In this document: positions 20,754 to 31,012 of the stretch, one piece after another
Position numbering within the stretch: position 1 is the stretch's first letter
How the letters are laid out: each line of letters opens with the position of its first letter
Assembly (NCBI GenBank): GCA_009733575.1
Contig: ML769626.1
Location: 1 to 33,873, forward strand
Source: Gymnopus androsaceus JB14
Lineage: Eukaryota; Basidiomycota; Agaricomycetes; Agaricales; Omphalotaceae
Direction: 5' to 3'
Length of the DNA: 33,873 bases
The notes under the pieces: generated by a model
The model's input: only the letters and a program-made list of their open reading frames with translations
What the model was told of the DNA's origin: nothing
The model's database searches: none
Made by a program: the position numbers and the translations under genes

Positions 20754-23700
20754 CTATTTTGAGCTTGAGGAGCTCAATGATTTCGCTGCCCGGTCATCTA
20801 AAGTTCCTGGATCAGGGGTATGTACTTTGTGGAATGTTAATTTCCGGAAGGGTTTGTTTTCTTTGAAGTTAATTCCCAAAAGATCTTTAAACTTTGCGAA
20901 TTTAACAAGTGCGAGATTTTTCGTTAGAATATCTGCAATGTTATCTTCAGTGCGAACATAAAATAGTTCAACTTCATTCAATTCAACTCATTCCTGAATG
21001 TAATGGAAGCATATATCAATATGTTTGGTTCTTCTCTCTTGAATTGGATTCGAAGCGAGAAAGATGGAACCTTGATTGTCGCCCAGCAATGGTAAAGATT
21101 GAATTGAAATTCCAATCTCGTTGAATAGAGATTGGAGCCACATGAGTTGTTGACATGAGTCAGACAGTGCCATATATTCGGCCTCAGTGGATGAAAGCGC
21201 AACAGTCTTTTGTTTGTGGGAAACCCACGATATTGGACCATTCGCTAATTGGATGATCATCCTGGTATGGGATTTTCGATCATCCGGATCAGATGCCCAG
21301 TCAGAATCGCAATAGGCTAAAAAGCCAGCATCCGAAAGACCGTCAAACATGAGTTCATAGTTCCTGGTGTACAAAAGGTAGCGTAGGATATGAAGTGATT
21401 TGGCGTAGTGGTCTTTACTTGGATTTGTGGAGAATTGACTTAGTTTGATAACCGCAAAAGCGATATCAGGGTGTGTGCCTAACATGAGGTATAACAATGA
21501 TCCTATGACGCTTTGTTACTGGCGTCGCAGTTGAGGGTCTACACGACCATTGTTTGCAGATGGTGTCCAAGAAGAAGGTAATGGGGTGTGAGCTTCTTTT
21601 GCTTTATCCATGCAAAATCGGCAAATGATCTTGATAAGGTAATCCCTTTGGTCAAGAATCAATTTTTGCTTCTTGCAATCACGAGTTATGCGCATGCCAA
21701 GGAACTCTTTTGGTTCACCTAGATCACGGCAGTCCCATATTTTCATAAATTCCTTTTTCTTCTTTAGGACTAAATCTTTATCAGAACCCATGAACAATGC
21801 ATCATCAACATATACAATGGCAATTACGGTTTCGCCTTTATCTTTGAAGACGTATACACCAGCATCTGAATTACAGCGCTTAAATCCTAGTTTACCCATA
21901 GAGGCAGTGCACTCTTTCCACCAGGATAAGCCTGACTGTCTCAGACCGTAAAGCGATTGGTGTAACCTCCAAACCTTTGTTTTGTCCTTAACGAAGCCTT
22001 CGGGTTGTTCCATGTAGATTTCTTCATCTAACTTGCCATAAAGATAAGCCTGTTTGACGTCAAGAGCCTGGATTTCCCAGTCTTCTAAAGCGGCTAAAGC
22101 TAGGAGTGTTCTACATGTCTCAAATCGCGCAACAGGCAAAAACAACTTGTTATAATCTATCCCTTGAACTTGTGAAAATCCTTTAGCGACGAGTCGGGCT
22201 TTGTATCGACCATCTCTCTTCTTGTTAAAAACCCATCAACATTTAATAGGTTTACAACCAGGAGGTAATTTGACAACCTCAAAAATGTTCCGTTGTTTTA
22301 ATCCATCAATTTCCTCAATGCAAGCTCGATCCCATTTTTTGATTTCTTCCTGACTATTACCGGCACTTCGGTAATCTGCTCATTGTGACCATGAGTCAGG
22401 GAAATTATTCAAATAACTTTGAATATCAAACTCGGCAAGGGAGTTTGAATAGGGAATCAAATGAGCAAGTAAGAAGTTTTGTAATTTTACTCCCCCTTCC
22501 TTAATCATTGATATGATGTCCTCCTCAGATTCAGGTTCCATGTCATCATTTGATGATGATACAGGCTCATCTTTGTCCGAATCAGGACTAGGAGAGTGTG
22601 GTCTGTTTGAAGGACCAGCCTGAGGCTGTGCGGGATCATTTAATGGTAGAGGAATATTGTGAGCCGTTTGGCGTCGCCATCCAGCACTAGTCCCAGGAGT
22701 AGGAACCATGCCAGGATGGGTAGGGGGTCTACGTTCTCTCACAGGATTCTGCCATTTCCATTCTGCAACATCCTCTGGTCTATAACTGAAAGGATCAGGA
22801 CGAGGAGGTGTAGGTGGACGGCGATTATCTTGTAGAGGTGGACTTATTGATGGAGACCGAGATGGTTGATGAGGTGGGAGGCCATCATCAGAAGAATTGT
22901 CATCGTCAAATTCACCAGGCAGATCTGGTGGATGATTCGAATTCTCATCTCAAGTCAAAAACGGTATTTGATCTGGATCAAAAAGATTGAGATCATCAGG
23001 TGGTGTGTCTGCATCACCATCTGAGGGTCATGAAGAGTCGGATTTATCATAAGGGTTAGACCGGACAGGTTTGTTGGGTTTTTCTCCTTCTCCAGATTCA
23101 GATTTACAACGTGGGAACCAAGTTTCGTAAAAGGTAGCCTGTGCACCAGTGTAAATGGTGTTGTTGTTTCGCATGAATATATATCCTTTGCTTTCTTGGT
23201 CATATCCAATGAAAATCATAGCTTCGGAGTGTGCAGATTGTTTATTTTTACATTGTCCTTTAGGGATAAAAACGTAAGCACCAGAACTGAATGTTCTAAA
23301 GTAAGAAAAATCTGGTTTCTTCCGAGTAAAGATTTCAGTTGGAGTCTTCCAGTTCAGTCAACGCATTGGTGTGTGATTATACACATGCATTGCAGTGGAA
23401 TATGAAAATTCCCACCAGGACTCCGGACAGCAGGCATGATGCTGCATTGATTCCGATTTGTCCATAAGTGTGCGATTGATGCATTCCGCGCAACCATTTT
23501 GTTGATGAACATGAGGTTCAGATTTCTGGACCTCAATACCTTCAGTCTTGAGAAACATTTCCATGATTTTGTTTAGAAATTCTCCCCCTCGATCTATGCG
23601 TATCTTTTTGATCTTCCGACCAGTTTGCTTTTCAGCCCAAGATTTATAATCTTTAAAGGCTTGAAATGCATCAGATTTTCGACGCAATTTGATCAAAACA

Positions 23701-25085
23701 GCATATGAAGAACAATCATCCAATAACATAATCACATATTTAAATTTGTGGTACGATAGACTTGGTAATTCATTTAGATCCATGTGAATGAGATCAAGGA
23801 TGTGTTCTGCTTGCTTGTTTGAAAGGGGGTAAGATTGCTGCGGGGCTTTGCCAAGAGCGCAACCTTTACATGGAGTTTTCTTAGTGGGGATAGGTATTTG
23901 CTTAGGAAGACCTTGTACATTCTTAGAAGCATTGCGTAAAACATCATTTCCAGGGTGACCGAAACGGTTATGCCATGTGTTGTAATCTATTGAAGTCATT
24001 GAGACCATTTCACGCTCTGGATTTAATATATCTGAGCAGAGCCAATGAAGGCTATCACCGATAAAATTGGGATTGCAGGTCATTATGATCTTACAATCAG
24101 ACTTCGTACGAATCTGAGTTCTATCCTCATTTATGACTGTATAACAGCCTTGTTGGTTCAATTGACCAATTGAAAGTAAGCAGTGTGGGCAGTGTGGTTG
24201 GTAAAACACTGGATGTAACTTAGTCGTATGGGTAATGCCAGTGCCATTCTGGTGACGAATGTAGATTGTTCCAGATCCCAAAATGAAAGAATCATTGCGA
24301 CCGTCAGCAGTTTGTACTGGACAAGGAGTTTCAAATTTTTTGTAGTCAATAAAGTCTTCAATATATGGGGTGAAATGTCCTGAAGCGCCTGAATCAAGCA
24401 GCCATTTCTGATTAGAAGAACTGGCTGTGACTTGAATTCCCGTGCGTTGTTCCTTATTTACACAATTATGCATATAATTTATATATTCAACCCCATCAAG
24501 GGGTTGCGGATTACATACAGAGTCCAATAAATACGAAGTAGGAGCACTAAAATCGTATTGCAAATTTATAGGTCCATCAACAGATGGCCTCGAGATAGTG
24601 TGCGTCGTATAATCATAGGAGTTCTGTTTATAGATCCGGTGCAAAATTTTAGTGAACTTTTTCTTAATCGTAGAAAAGGAGGGAACTTGCCAGAAAATCA
24701 ATTGCTCTTCACTGGTTCCAGAAGTTTCACCCTCATAGACATCCATATAGGAGTCAACGAGTCCTCCAAGATCGATCTCCTCTTCCTCAACCTTCATGTT
24801 GGCAAGGAGGGGATCACAAAAATCTCCGGTATAGGGGTCAAAAGATTCGACCGGAGGAGAAGAAACTTCGGTACCATTGGTGATACCAGGAGTCATAGCA
24901 ACGTAAGCTGCAGCAAAAGTGGCGACAGGAGTTTCCACAGTGGCTTCATGAGCCTGAGCCTTGCCTTTGCCTTTGCCCTTGCCACCACGTCTGAATTTCT
25001 TCTTCTTGTTGTTATTTCCGTTGGAATTACCAGATTGGGAAGAGGTACTGGTTTGCGGCCCTTTGGGCATTCCAAGAAGATCCAT
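20754..25085 (-). pseudogene. Copia Pol polyprotein with seven interior stops
   Basis: All segments lie in one frame (no frameshift) from about 25085 to TAG 20754-20756. Order: basic linker (FRRGGKGKGKGK); protease (LLDSGASGHFTP, ~24390); pre-integrase/integrase (WHNRFGHPGNDVL, CKGCALGKAP; catalytic-type residues in HMDLNELP, IRIDRGGEF and QQNGCAECINRT); a proline-rich linker (~22750-22950); reverse transcriptase (FNKKRDGRYKARLVAKGFSQ, YVDDALFMG); RNase H (CDSDWASDPDDRKSHT, SSTEAEYMAL, ADILTKNLA). Interior stops are TGA at 23358, 23028, 22950, 22380, 22236 and 20988, and TAA at 21516. Several fall where relatives have Arg, fitting CGA to TGA. The polyprotein would reverse-transcribe and integrate the element; this copy cannot make it. 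Confidence 0.93.
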
Positions 25086-25965
25086 TGGCAGGATGTTTCT
25101 TCACTGTGGAAAGACGAGATTGAAGAGAAACGGCGGTGGAACGGCGACGTTTGAATTCGTCCTGGATGGTGGGAATAATATCTGTCATTTTCAAGGTTTT
25201 TGCATCATATTGAGACAAAATTGACATGGCGAGACCATCCATGGATCGAGGTAAGGCGGCAAGCAAGATCATGGCCTGGATTAGGGATGTTTCGGGCCGG
25301 CAAATTTTACCGCTCCAAATTTTGCGGTAATGTATGGCAAATTTTGCTTTGATAGAGCTATTCTTTGCTACGTCATGCTGTACAAAAGTAGCCGTAAATT
25401 TTTGCAAATTTTGCCTCTGCGACTGGCAAATTTTACCGGCCCGAAACATCCCTATTAAATCGGTGAGAATCAATCCGGCATCAGTGAGGCATGAGAAAAT
25501 TGATTGAAGGGAAGAGATTGGCATAGCCGGGTCAACTCCTTCAGCCATTTCGAACATGATGGCTTCTTTAAAGATGCCAAACATGCCTGCGGCACCGGGA
25601 CTTCCATAAGTGTCTTTGAGATGGGTCCAAGTCTCAGCAGCCATATCCTTCACAGCAGTTTCGCGGATGTGGTCCGGGAGACGCAAAGCAATGGCACCAA
25701 TTGCAGCATTGTCATTGTCATCCCAGGTTGCCATTTTCTCCAAGATATCAGCAGGGGACGTGTCAATCACCTGGCCAGCAGAATGAGTTCCTGCTGTAAC
25801 TTCAGCTGTTGTAGCAACATGTGAAGTTTGGACAGGACGATTGTATCATCCGTTGATGTATCCAATGAGTTTCTGGAGGCGGAGATAGGCAACCATGGCG
25901 GTAGACCATGTGCTGTAGTTGGTACCATCCAAATAAGGAGTAACGGTAATGGCGGCGGAAGACAT
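25027..25965 (-). pseudogene. Copia Gag with one stop and an in-frame MITE
   Basis: The start is ATG 25963-25965 (MSSAAITVTPYLDGTNYSTW), parallel to the Gag at 846. A TGA at 25846-25848 ends the first 39 codons. The same frame then runs open to 25027 (LPDHIRETAVKDMAAETW, YGSPGAAGMFGIFKEAI, MILLAALPRSMDGLAMS). Residues between LTDLI and QAMILL are encoded by a 171-bp inserted MITE. Pol lies in the +1 frame and overlaps the end of gag, with the similarity crossing from AANQ to TSTSSQSG near 25040. Either a one-base indel or a programmed shift explains this. Confidence 0.88.
25283..25453. mobile_element. 171-bp MITE inside gag
   Basis: The terminal inverted repeats AGGGATGTTTCGGGCCGGCAA and TTACCGGCCCGAAACATCCCT are flanked by ATT (25280-25282 and 25454-25456). 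Deleting the element and one ATT restores TDLIQAMILLAALPR, which aligns with the other Gag. A 3-bp duplication recalls PIF/Harbinger elements, although those prefer TWA; the superfamily is uncertain. Internal TTTTGC/GCAAAATTT motifs repeat several times. Confidence 0.8.
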
Positions 25966-26718
25966 TGTGTGATAAGAGTTCTATAAAAGGAAGTCAGCAA
26001 CATTCAATTAAGAAGTGCATGATTCAGTTATGAACATCGAATCTATCCAACGTGTCTTTTACCTATTGACTTAGTGTTAGGTGTTGATCGCATTTTTAAT
26101 TCCATCCATATTTTCCATCTCCGATCTGATTATTCCTATCAGCATCGGCAAGTGTTCGTAAAAGGCTATGTACTAAAACCATATGCCAATAGAAAACCGT
26201 TTGTTTGATGTTCTACCAAAAGTGCCGAAAGATCAATTAAGATTAATTTCGCACATTAAGGTGCACAATCATTCTAATAGGTGTTTACGGGACTTAGGGC
26301 AATATGAGGGAATGAATACGGTAGGAGGCCAAGAGATCTCACACATGTTCGCATTTGCCCAGCCTACGCGCATATGCTTTTGATTATTCACATAGCGGCA
26401 GAAGTCTACCTGGGAAGGGGAATTGGCCCCTAAATCGCTCACAGTGAAGTGAAACGATCAAAAGTTCGTTCATCATGGAGTGCCTGTGTATATACAATAT
26501 ATATATATTTAGCCTGAACAGAAGAAGCCTTATATTTTCGGCATTCTTCTCGGAAGAGGGAAGGAAAGCAATCACAAGTTTTACCTTGCTACCAAACCAA
26601 TGCACCACAAGCTTGAACTTTCTAATACACTCGGTTAAGAGCAACCAGAATTGTTTGTTAACGCGATCAACCATTTGACAAAGTCGCAATGGTTGTAAGA
26701 CTTTCGTTGAACAGACTC

Positions 26719-26731
26719 GGGGCCTATAACC
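26719..26731 (-). other. Primer binding site of the complete copia element
   Basis: GGGGCCTATAACC on the plus strand abuts the 5' LTR. It equals the initiator tRNA-Met anticodon-loop-like sequence seen at 1603-1615 except for C to T in the CAT. It implies internal, half-tRNA priming. Confidence 0.65.
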
Positions 26732-27171
26732 TGTTGAACAGCAAGTGAGACAAATGGTGAAATCACATTACTAACCAAGTGTAAGGCCTGAGGAGTGGAA
26801 CAGTTGTGTGAGAGAGCTAAGTATTGTCTGAGAGGACAGTGAAGCAGTAGTATGCAGAGCAATAGAATTACAGGTAAACTACTACAGCTTATATACTAAA
26901 TGTCTGTAAAACTATACAGTACCCTAAATCTAATAATAGGTACAGTATTGGTAAGTGTCCATGCAGACAATGGTCCCTATAATGTGGTGTATGTATATAC
27001 ATCAGCAGTTGATATCCTAGCTATAATCACATGTACGTAAGTAACAAATGATATTAATCAAATGATATCAACACATAGGAATGTGATTTCAGTGATTGGT
27101 AAGCTGATGTTGAATATCACAGTACAAAGTACCTGATCATGTGTCCATGATTGCGAGCGTATCTTTCAACA
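26732..27171 (-). repeat. 5' LTR of the complete copia element
   Basis: 440 bp, the same borders as the partner at 19986-20425. It has TG or CA at three positions where the partner has CG, plus four other transitions. It should contain the element's promoter, but no certain TATA box can be assigned. Confidence 0.95.
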
Positions 27172-27178
27172 CCATAGT

Positions 27179-28335
27179 TGTCTGGCCGCTTCGAGTGCTA
27201 TATACCTTTTCCGTTTGCCTGTGAGACCCGGTGCACGAAACGGATCTCGGACCAACGTATCCCGAATGTCTCGCACCTAGATGTAGGTGGAGACCAAATG
27301 CGACCACCCGGGGTAACCGTGCCGTAAGGTGGGTCTGGACAGTAGTATGAGTGTTGTACGGAACAGTACAAGCCTCAGAGGTGCAAGGAACAGTGTACGG
27401 GCCACCCGCTGACGTAATCAGGAGGAAGCGGGTGGTATTGTGGTCCGATGACCAGAAATGAGTGGGAGCGGATGGAATATGGGTGAAGGGGTGGTCCAAA
27501 AAGGTGTAATAAGTCCAAATATGGATAATGCGGATGGAATACAGCAAATGCGGACGGAATTAGCGTGAGAGCGGGTGGAATAGGGTGAAAGCGGGCGGAA
27601 ATAGCGTGGGAGCGGACGGAATAGTGCAAAAGCGGACGGAAATAGCGTGGGAGTGGATGGAATAGGGTGAAAACGGATGGGAATAGTGTGAGAGCGGACG
27701 GAATAGCGTGAGAGCGGATGGAAATAGCGTGGGAGCGGACGGAATTGAGTGAAAGCGGACGGTCCCAGAGGTTCTAGAGGTAGCAAAACCCAAATAGGAA
27801 GCTCCCGAGGAGCTTTGGTTGTAAAGTTGTAAACAGAGATAGAAGACAGTGAGCTCTGGACGTAGATTTGGTATCTACGGACAGAGCCTCGCAGTTAATG
27901 CAGATGACAGTGGGCCTTTGAACAGAGCTCGGAAGGCACAGCTGATTAGAACAGATAGAAATAGAGAGACAGAGACAGAGACAGAGCAAAACGGGATCGA
28001 TTCGGTAACAATGGTAATAACAGACTAGGGTGCATGGACTCGGGGTGTCTACTTATATACTGTAGGGTGGCTGTGTAAGTCGTCGGGAGGGCCTGATGGA
28101 TGGTTATCAAGTGCGGGAGCACCCGGGAGGCAGGATAAGTGGTAATCACATGTAGAAAGTGCCCGGCAGGCAGGATAAATGGTAAATAAGCATGGAAAGC
28201 GCCCGCAATGTAGGTAATGAGTGCAGGAAGTATCCGCAGACGGTCAGGAAGCGTGGGAAGTATCCGCGGACGGCCAGGAAGCGTGGGAAACATCAGCGGG
28301 TGGGTAGCGGATGAGAAATGAGCCAAGGCCTGACA
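27179..28335 (-). repeat. Gypsy-like LTR (1157 bp), probable 3' LTR remnant or solo LTR
   Basis: The ends are TGTCTGGCC and GGCCTGACA (inverted TGTC-GGCC). Directly to the right is TTGCCCCTATC, i.e. GATAGGGGCAA in reverse, like the polypurine tract before TGTCA in fungal gypsy elements. No matching internal coding region follows: unrelated DNA begins by 28374. No target duplication is visible on the left (ATAGT) against the right (TTGCC), which fits a 3' LTR left attached to a scrap of internal sequence. Proline/serine-rich minus-strand frames inside it come from the minisatellite and are not genes. Confidence 0.6.
27456..27762. repeat. 20-21-bp minisatellite within the gypsy-like LTR
   Basis: Consensus GCGGAYGGAAATAGCGTGRGA. 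About ten contiguous units cover 27551-27762, with scattered degenerate units back to 27456. Units alternate between AATAGGGTGAAA and AATAGCGTGGGA types, so higher-order duplication is likely. A looser 35- to 50-bp repeat (GGAAGTATCCGC...GTCAGGAAGCGTGGGAA) lies at about 28117-28310. Confidence 0.85.
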
Positions 28336-28373
28336 TTGCCCCTATCTAGACCCTATATAGACTGGTAGTTAGA

Positions 28374-28465
28374 CTGTTATCAACTGATCATTCTTGCCCC
28401 TGTTTGCCCCCACTCACTGATCCCACCTATCAAGATGTCCACTCAGCCATATTGTCTAACAGATT
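28374..28465 (+). repeat. Block shared with 16829-16919
   Basis: A second copy of the putative retrotransposon leader/gag-start block, here with an intact AAGATGTCC. It joins ARD-like DNA at a shared GATT (28462-28465), so the junction may have formed by microhomology or template switching. Confidence 0.6.
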
Positions 28466-28549
28466 GGGCTCCAGGTATGTTGTCATGATAGTAAGCTTGT
28501 GCTACAGAAATTTCAACTTGGAGGTGGATACTACTACTTCCAGACTTTA
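28464..28549 (-). pseudogene. ARD-like copy 4, start-proximal fragment
   Basis: TTGGGCTCCAGGTATGTTGTC...GTAAGCTTGT-CTACAGA matches the start of copies 1 and 2 (8908-8957), but the initiator is changed (CAGAAAT for CAGACAT). It continues across the Tc1 element at 30012. Confidence 0.75.
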
Positions 28550-30011
28550 CAGTGACGGCGAAATCAAAGCCGCACCCCCAATTTTGAAACCATATACGTA
28601 ACTGGTGCTAAACTTTTTCATTTCACCCATGATTGCACACAAAAAGGCCATTGGGCTCCCTCCAGCCAAAGTAACACCTACTAAATGCTGTATAATCCTC
28701 CTCTACCATGACGAGGAGCATAAAAGTTTTAATTGGATTGCCAATCATGCACCATATTTCCGTGATACTGCATGCAACCACTTAACTATTTCACACAACT
28801 ACAAGATTGCTCAAAACCAAGGATGCTACTACAAAAAGTCTTGTCGAGGTTGCCCACCTGCTATCTCCAAAGAGATTTTGCCCAAGGGATTGCTGACCTG
28901 GATAATGGGATAAAACCAATGGTGCTGACCTTCAGTGGAAATGGTTTCCAGGAGTGTCTCAATGCACAGTTCACAACAAGCTTCATAAGGCAGGGCTTGT
29001 AGGATTTGTCCGTCGCTGTAAAGTTATCCTCAGTGCTCAAAATTTGCAGAGCGCCTTGCTTTTGCTCAAACCTGGCGGACTGGAGCACTGCTGCTGGTTG
29101 GGATCAGTATTGGGTGATGATATCCGACGAGTCCAAATTTGTGCTTGCAGGAGGCTCTGATGGTTTTGCTGGTGCCATAGATGCAACTCTCAGGAACCAT
29201 TGACTGAGACTCTAGTCTCACAGCAAGACCATCAAGGGCTGGACAAGGCTCAGTAATGGTTTGGGGTTGTATTCATAAAAATGGTGTTGGAAAGCTTCAT
29301 TGCATTGAGGGTATCATGTACAAGTTTGTCTATATGGAGATTTTAGAGGTGCATGTTCTTTGCTTCCAGTGTCTACTTCAAGCTAATAGATTCCAGGACT
29401 CCCTGCTTCCAAGTGTTCAAGATTCCGGATATGAAGGACACCGGTGGATCTTCCAGCAGGATAATGATCCCAAACATACGGCTTGAGACACTCAGAAATG
29501 GTTCAAAGACCATGGCATTTACATTCTCAAGTGGCCATCAAAGTCCCCAGATATTAGTCCTATCAAAAATGCATGGGCGGAGCTTGAGGCAATGTCTTGA
29601 AAAATGAATCCAGCACCACGCTCCCAAACACAACTTTGGGCTGCCCTTGAAAGCATTTGGTACAGCGCTGACTTCAACAACTATGTCTGAAAGCTCATAT
29701 GCTGCATTCCCTAACCGCATCCAAATGCTTTTGGCAAACCAAGGTCATTGGCTGAAGTATTAGTTTTCCAATGTCATCTGCTTACTTTTTTGTTAATCCA
29801 ACTGTTCTGCATGCTTTTGGGGCCACTTTTTTTGGGCCATACTGTATTATAACATCTGTCTATTATATTTTACACCATTCCTAGTATCAATACAGGCTGT
29901 ATATACTCAAAAATGGCTTGATTTTGCGAAGAGGTAGACTTTCTCCATGTGTAAGCGCTGGTTACGTATATGGTTTCCATCGGGGGTGCGGCTTTGATTT
30001 TGCCATCACTG
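28550..30011 (+). mobile_element. Tc1/mariner-type DNA transposon
   Basis: 1462 bp. The terminal inverted repeats of about 54 bp start CAGTGACGGCGAAATCAAAG on the left and CAGTGATGGCAAAATCAAAG on the right (inward), and both reach ACCATATACGTAAC. The flanking TA occurs at 28548-28549 and 30012-30013. Copy 2 of the ARD-like segment (near 10678, CCAGGCTTTAATCC) is an empty site for this insertion, with a single TA. The transposase inside is dead. Confidence 0.95.
28605..29762 (+). pseudogene. Tc1-like DDE transposase pseudogene
   Basis: In order but in several frames: a helix-turn-helix-like N-terminal part (HDEEHKSFNWIANHA, KSCRGCPPAISKE), LHKAGLVGFVRRCK (about 28990), ISDESKF (first Asp, about 29126), VWGCIHKNGVGKLHCIEGIM (from 29257), FQQDNDPKHTA (second Asp, about 29460) and WPSKSPDISPIKNAWAELE (about 29533-29590). 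In Tc1 transposases the last motif is PIEN; here the Glu codon reads AAA (29565-29567), so the third catalytic residue is Lys. In-frame TGA follows HTA, AMS and NNYV, places where relatives commonly have Arg. It formerly catalysed cut-and-paste transposition. Confidence 0.92.
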
Positions 30012-30013
30012 TA

Positions 30014-30379
30014 ATCCTTATTTTATATAAGGAAGAACTCAGTGTAATTACTGAGCCCGAGCAAGATACTTAGGCTTTCACTAACCACTGAAGATTGCTT
30101 CCACACAACCTTCGGCGGAAGAGAGACAAGTTCACCTAGTTCCGAGTCACGTTATAGTACTACTAGTCACAGCACTATATGGTCTGTCACTCAATTAAGC
30201 TCATCTGTGAGATCCAGTAAAGTATATATATATGTGTTGTAGATAACAAGATTCCTCTATTCTCGAGAATCGAGATCTTTGCTATAATAGACCAATGCTT
30301 TGCATAACCTTTGCTAAGATAGAAACATGGTGGGAAAAATACACCAGGTACAAGCACCATGCACATCCAAGAGTGTAAC
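30014..30379 (-). pseudogene. ARD-like copy 4, upstream spacer and third-exon fragment
   Basis: From TTATTTTATATAAGGAAGAA (30018) to CACCAGGTACAAGCACC...CATCCAAGAG (30376), this follows the spacer-plus-exon of the duplicated segment (8990-9340 and 10685-11000). It ends abruptly at 30379, where TGTAACAACTCCAGGGGAG begins, possibly the end of another LTR. Confidence 0.7.
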
Positions 30380-30496
30380 AACTCCAGGGGAGTTGAGAGC
30401 CCGGCTAGGAATCACACAAACAAGTACTACTGGATTGTATTCGGTTAGTTAAAGCTAAGTTAGTTGTACTAGTAACTATATAATTACTATAATATA

Positions 30497-31012
30497 CTCG
30501 GGCCCATGGAAAGTGATGGCCCATCACTTTTTTGCTTGTAACTTTTGAACAAATGGATATTTTCACTTCATTCAAGTTATGGACTTGGTCTACATATTCG
30601 ATGAAATTGTTCTTGCACCTTCATAAAACATGCCTCTGCAAATTAGCTGCTATATTTAGCAAATTGTAAGATCTTAAAATTGTACAAGGTTACATATTTC
30701 CTTCTGTCCCTGGACTTTTTTATACATGAAAAACCAGATATTGAAAATGGGGAGTTCCAATTTTTCCATAATTTTTACTCAAAAATAGAAGGTGGTATGA
30801 GGAGTCAATGCAAAACTGCCAAAAATCTTATTGCCTGAATTAAGCAAGGAATTGCCACAGCTCCTTGATTCCCAGTGCATGGAATCAAGGGAGTACATGC
30901 AGCAGATGAAGAATACAAGTTGTTTGATGTAAAAATCCTGCAATCTTAAAAAAACATTCACTGTTCTTTGGGGAAGGGGCATGGCTGGGCCATTACTTTC
31001 CGTGGGCCCGAG
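30497..31012. mobile_element. 516-bp TA-flanked MITE
   Basis: The termini CTCGGGCCCATGGAAAGTGA at the left and TTACTTTCCGTGGGCCCGAG at the right are inverted over about 27 bp, with TA at 30495-30496 and 31013-31014. No transposase is present. A minus-strand frame overlapping the right end (30779-31030) has no recognised motif. Confidence 0.8.

Larger units (their letters stand above)
19986..27171 (-). mobile_element. Structurally complete Ty1/copia retrotransposon
   Basis: Total length is 7186 bp: LTRs of 440 bp, 5-bp target duplication CCATA, primer site 26719-26731, leader ~26000-26718, gag, then pol in copia order (protease, integrase, reverse transcriptase, RNase H), and polypurine tract 20426-20433. 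The LTRs differ at only seven positions, all transitions, so insertion was fairly recent. Eight interior in-frame stops (seven TGA, one TAA) disable it. A 171-bp MITE sits in gag. The internal sequence beside the gypsy-like LTR at 27179 shows that it landed at that element's border. Confidence 0.95.
19981..27176. other. CCATA target duplications of the copia insertion
   Basis: CCATA occurs at 19981-19985 and again at 27172-27176, immediately outside the two LTRs. A 5-bp duplication is the norm for copia integrases. It proves that the left and right LTRs belong to one insertion event. Confidence 0.9.

Noticed and set aside
20754..25085. TGA recoded as Trp or selenocysteine in pol
   Set aside because: The stops sit where relatives have varied residues (often Arg), one stop is TAA, and the AtuA gene and gag/pol use TGG normally; decay is simpler.
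27137..27793. Pro/Ser/His-rich minus-strand frames
   Set aside because: Translations of a 20-21-bp minisatellite inside an LTR; several frames are open at once.
30377..30496. Start of another LTR (TGTAACAACTCCAGGGG)
   Set aside because: The start resembles fungal gypsy LTRs and coincides with the end of ARD-like homology, but no matching end, partner LTR or target duplication was found.
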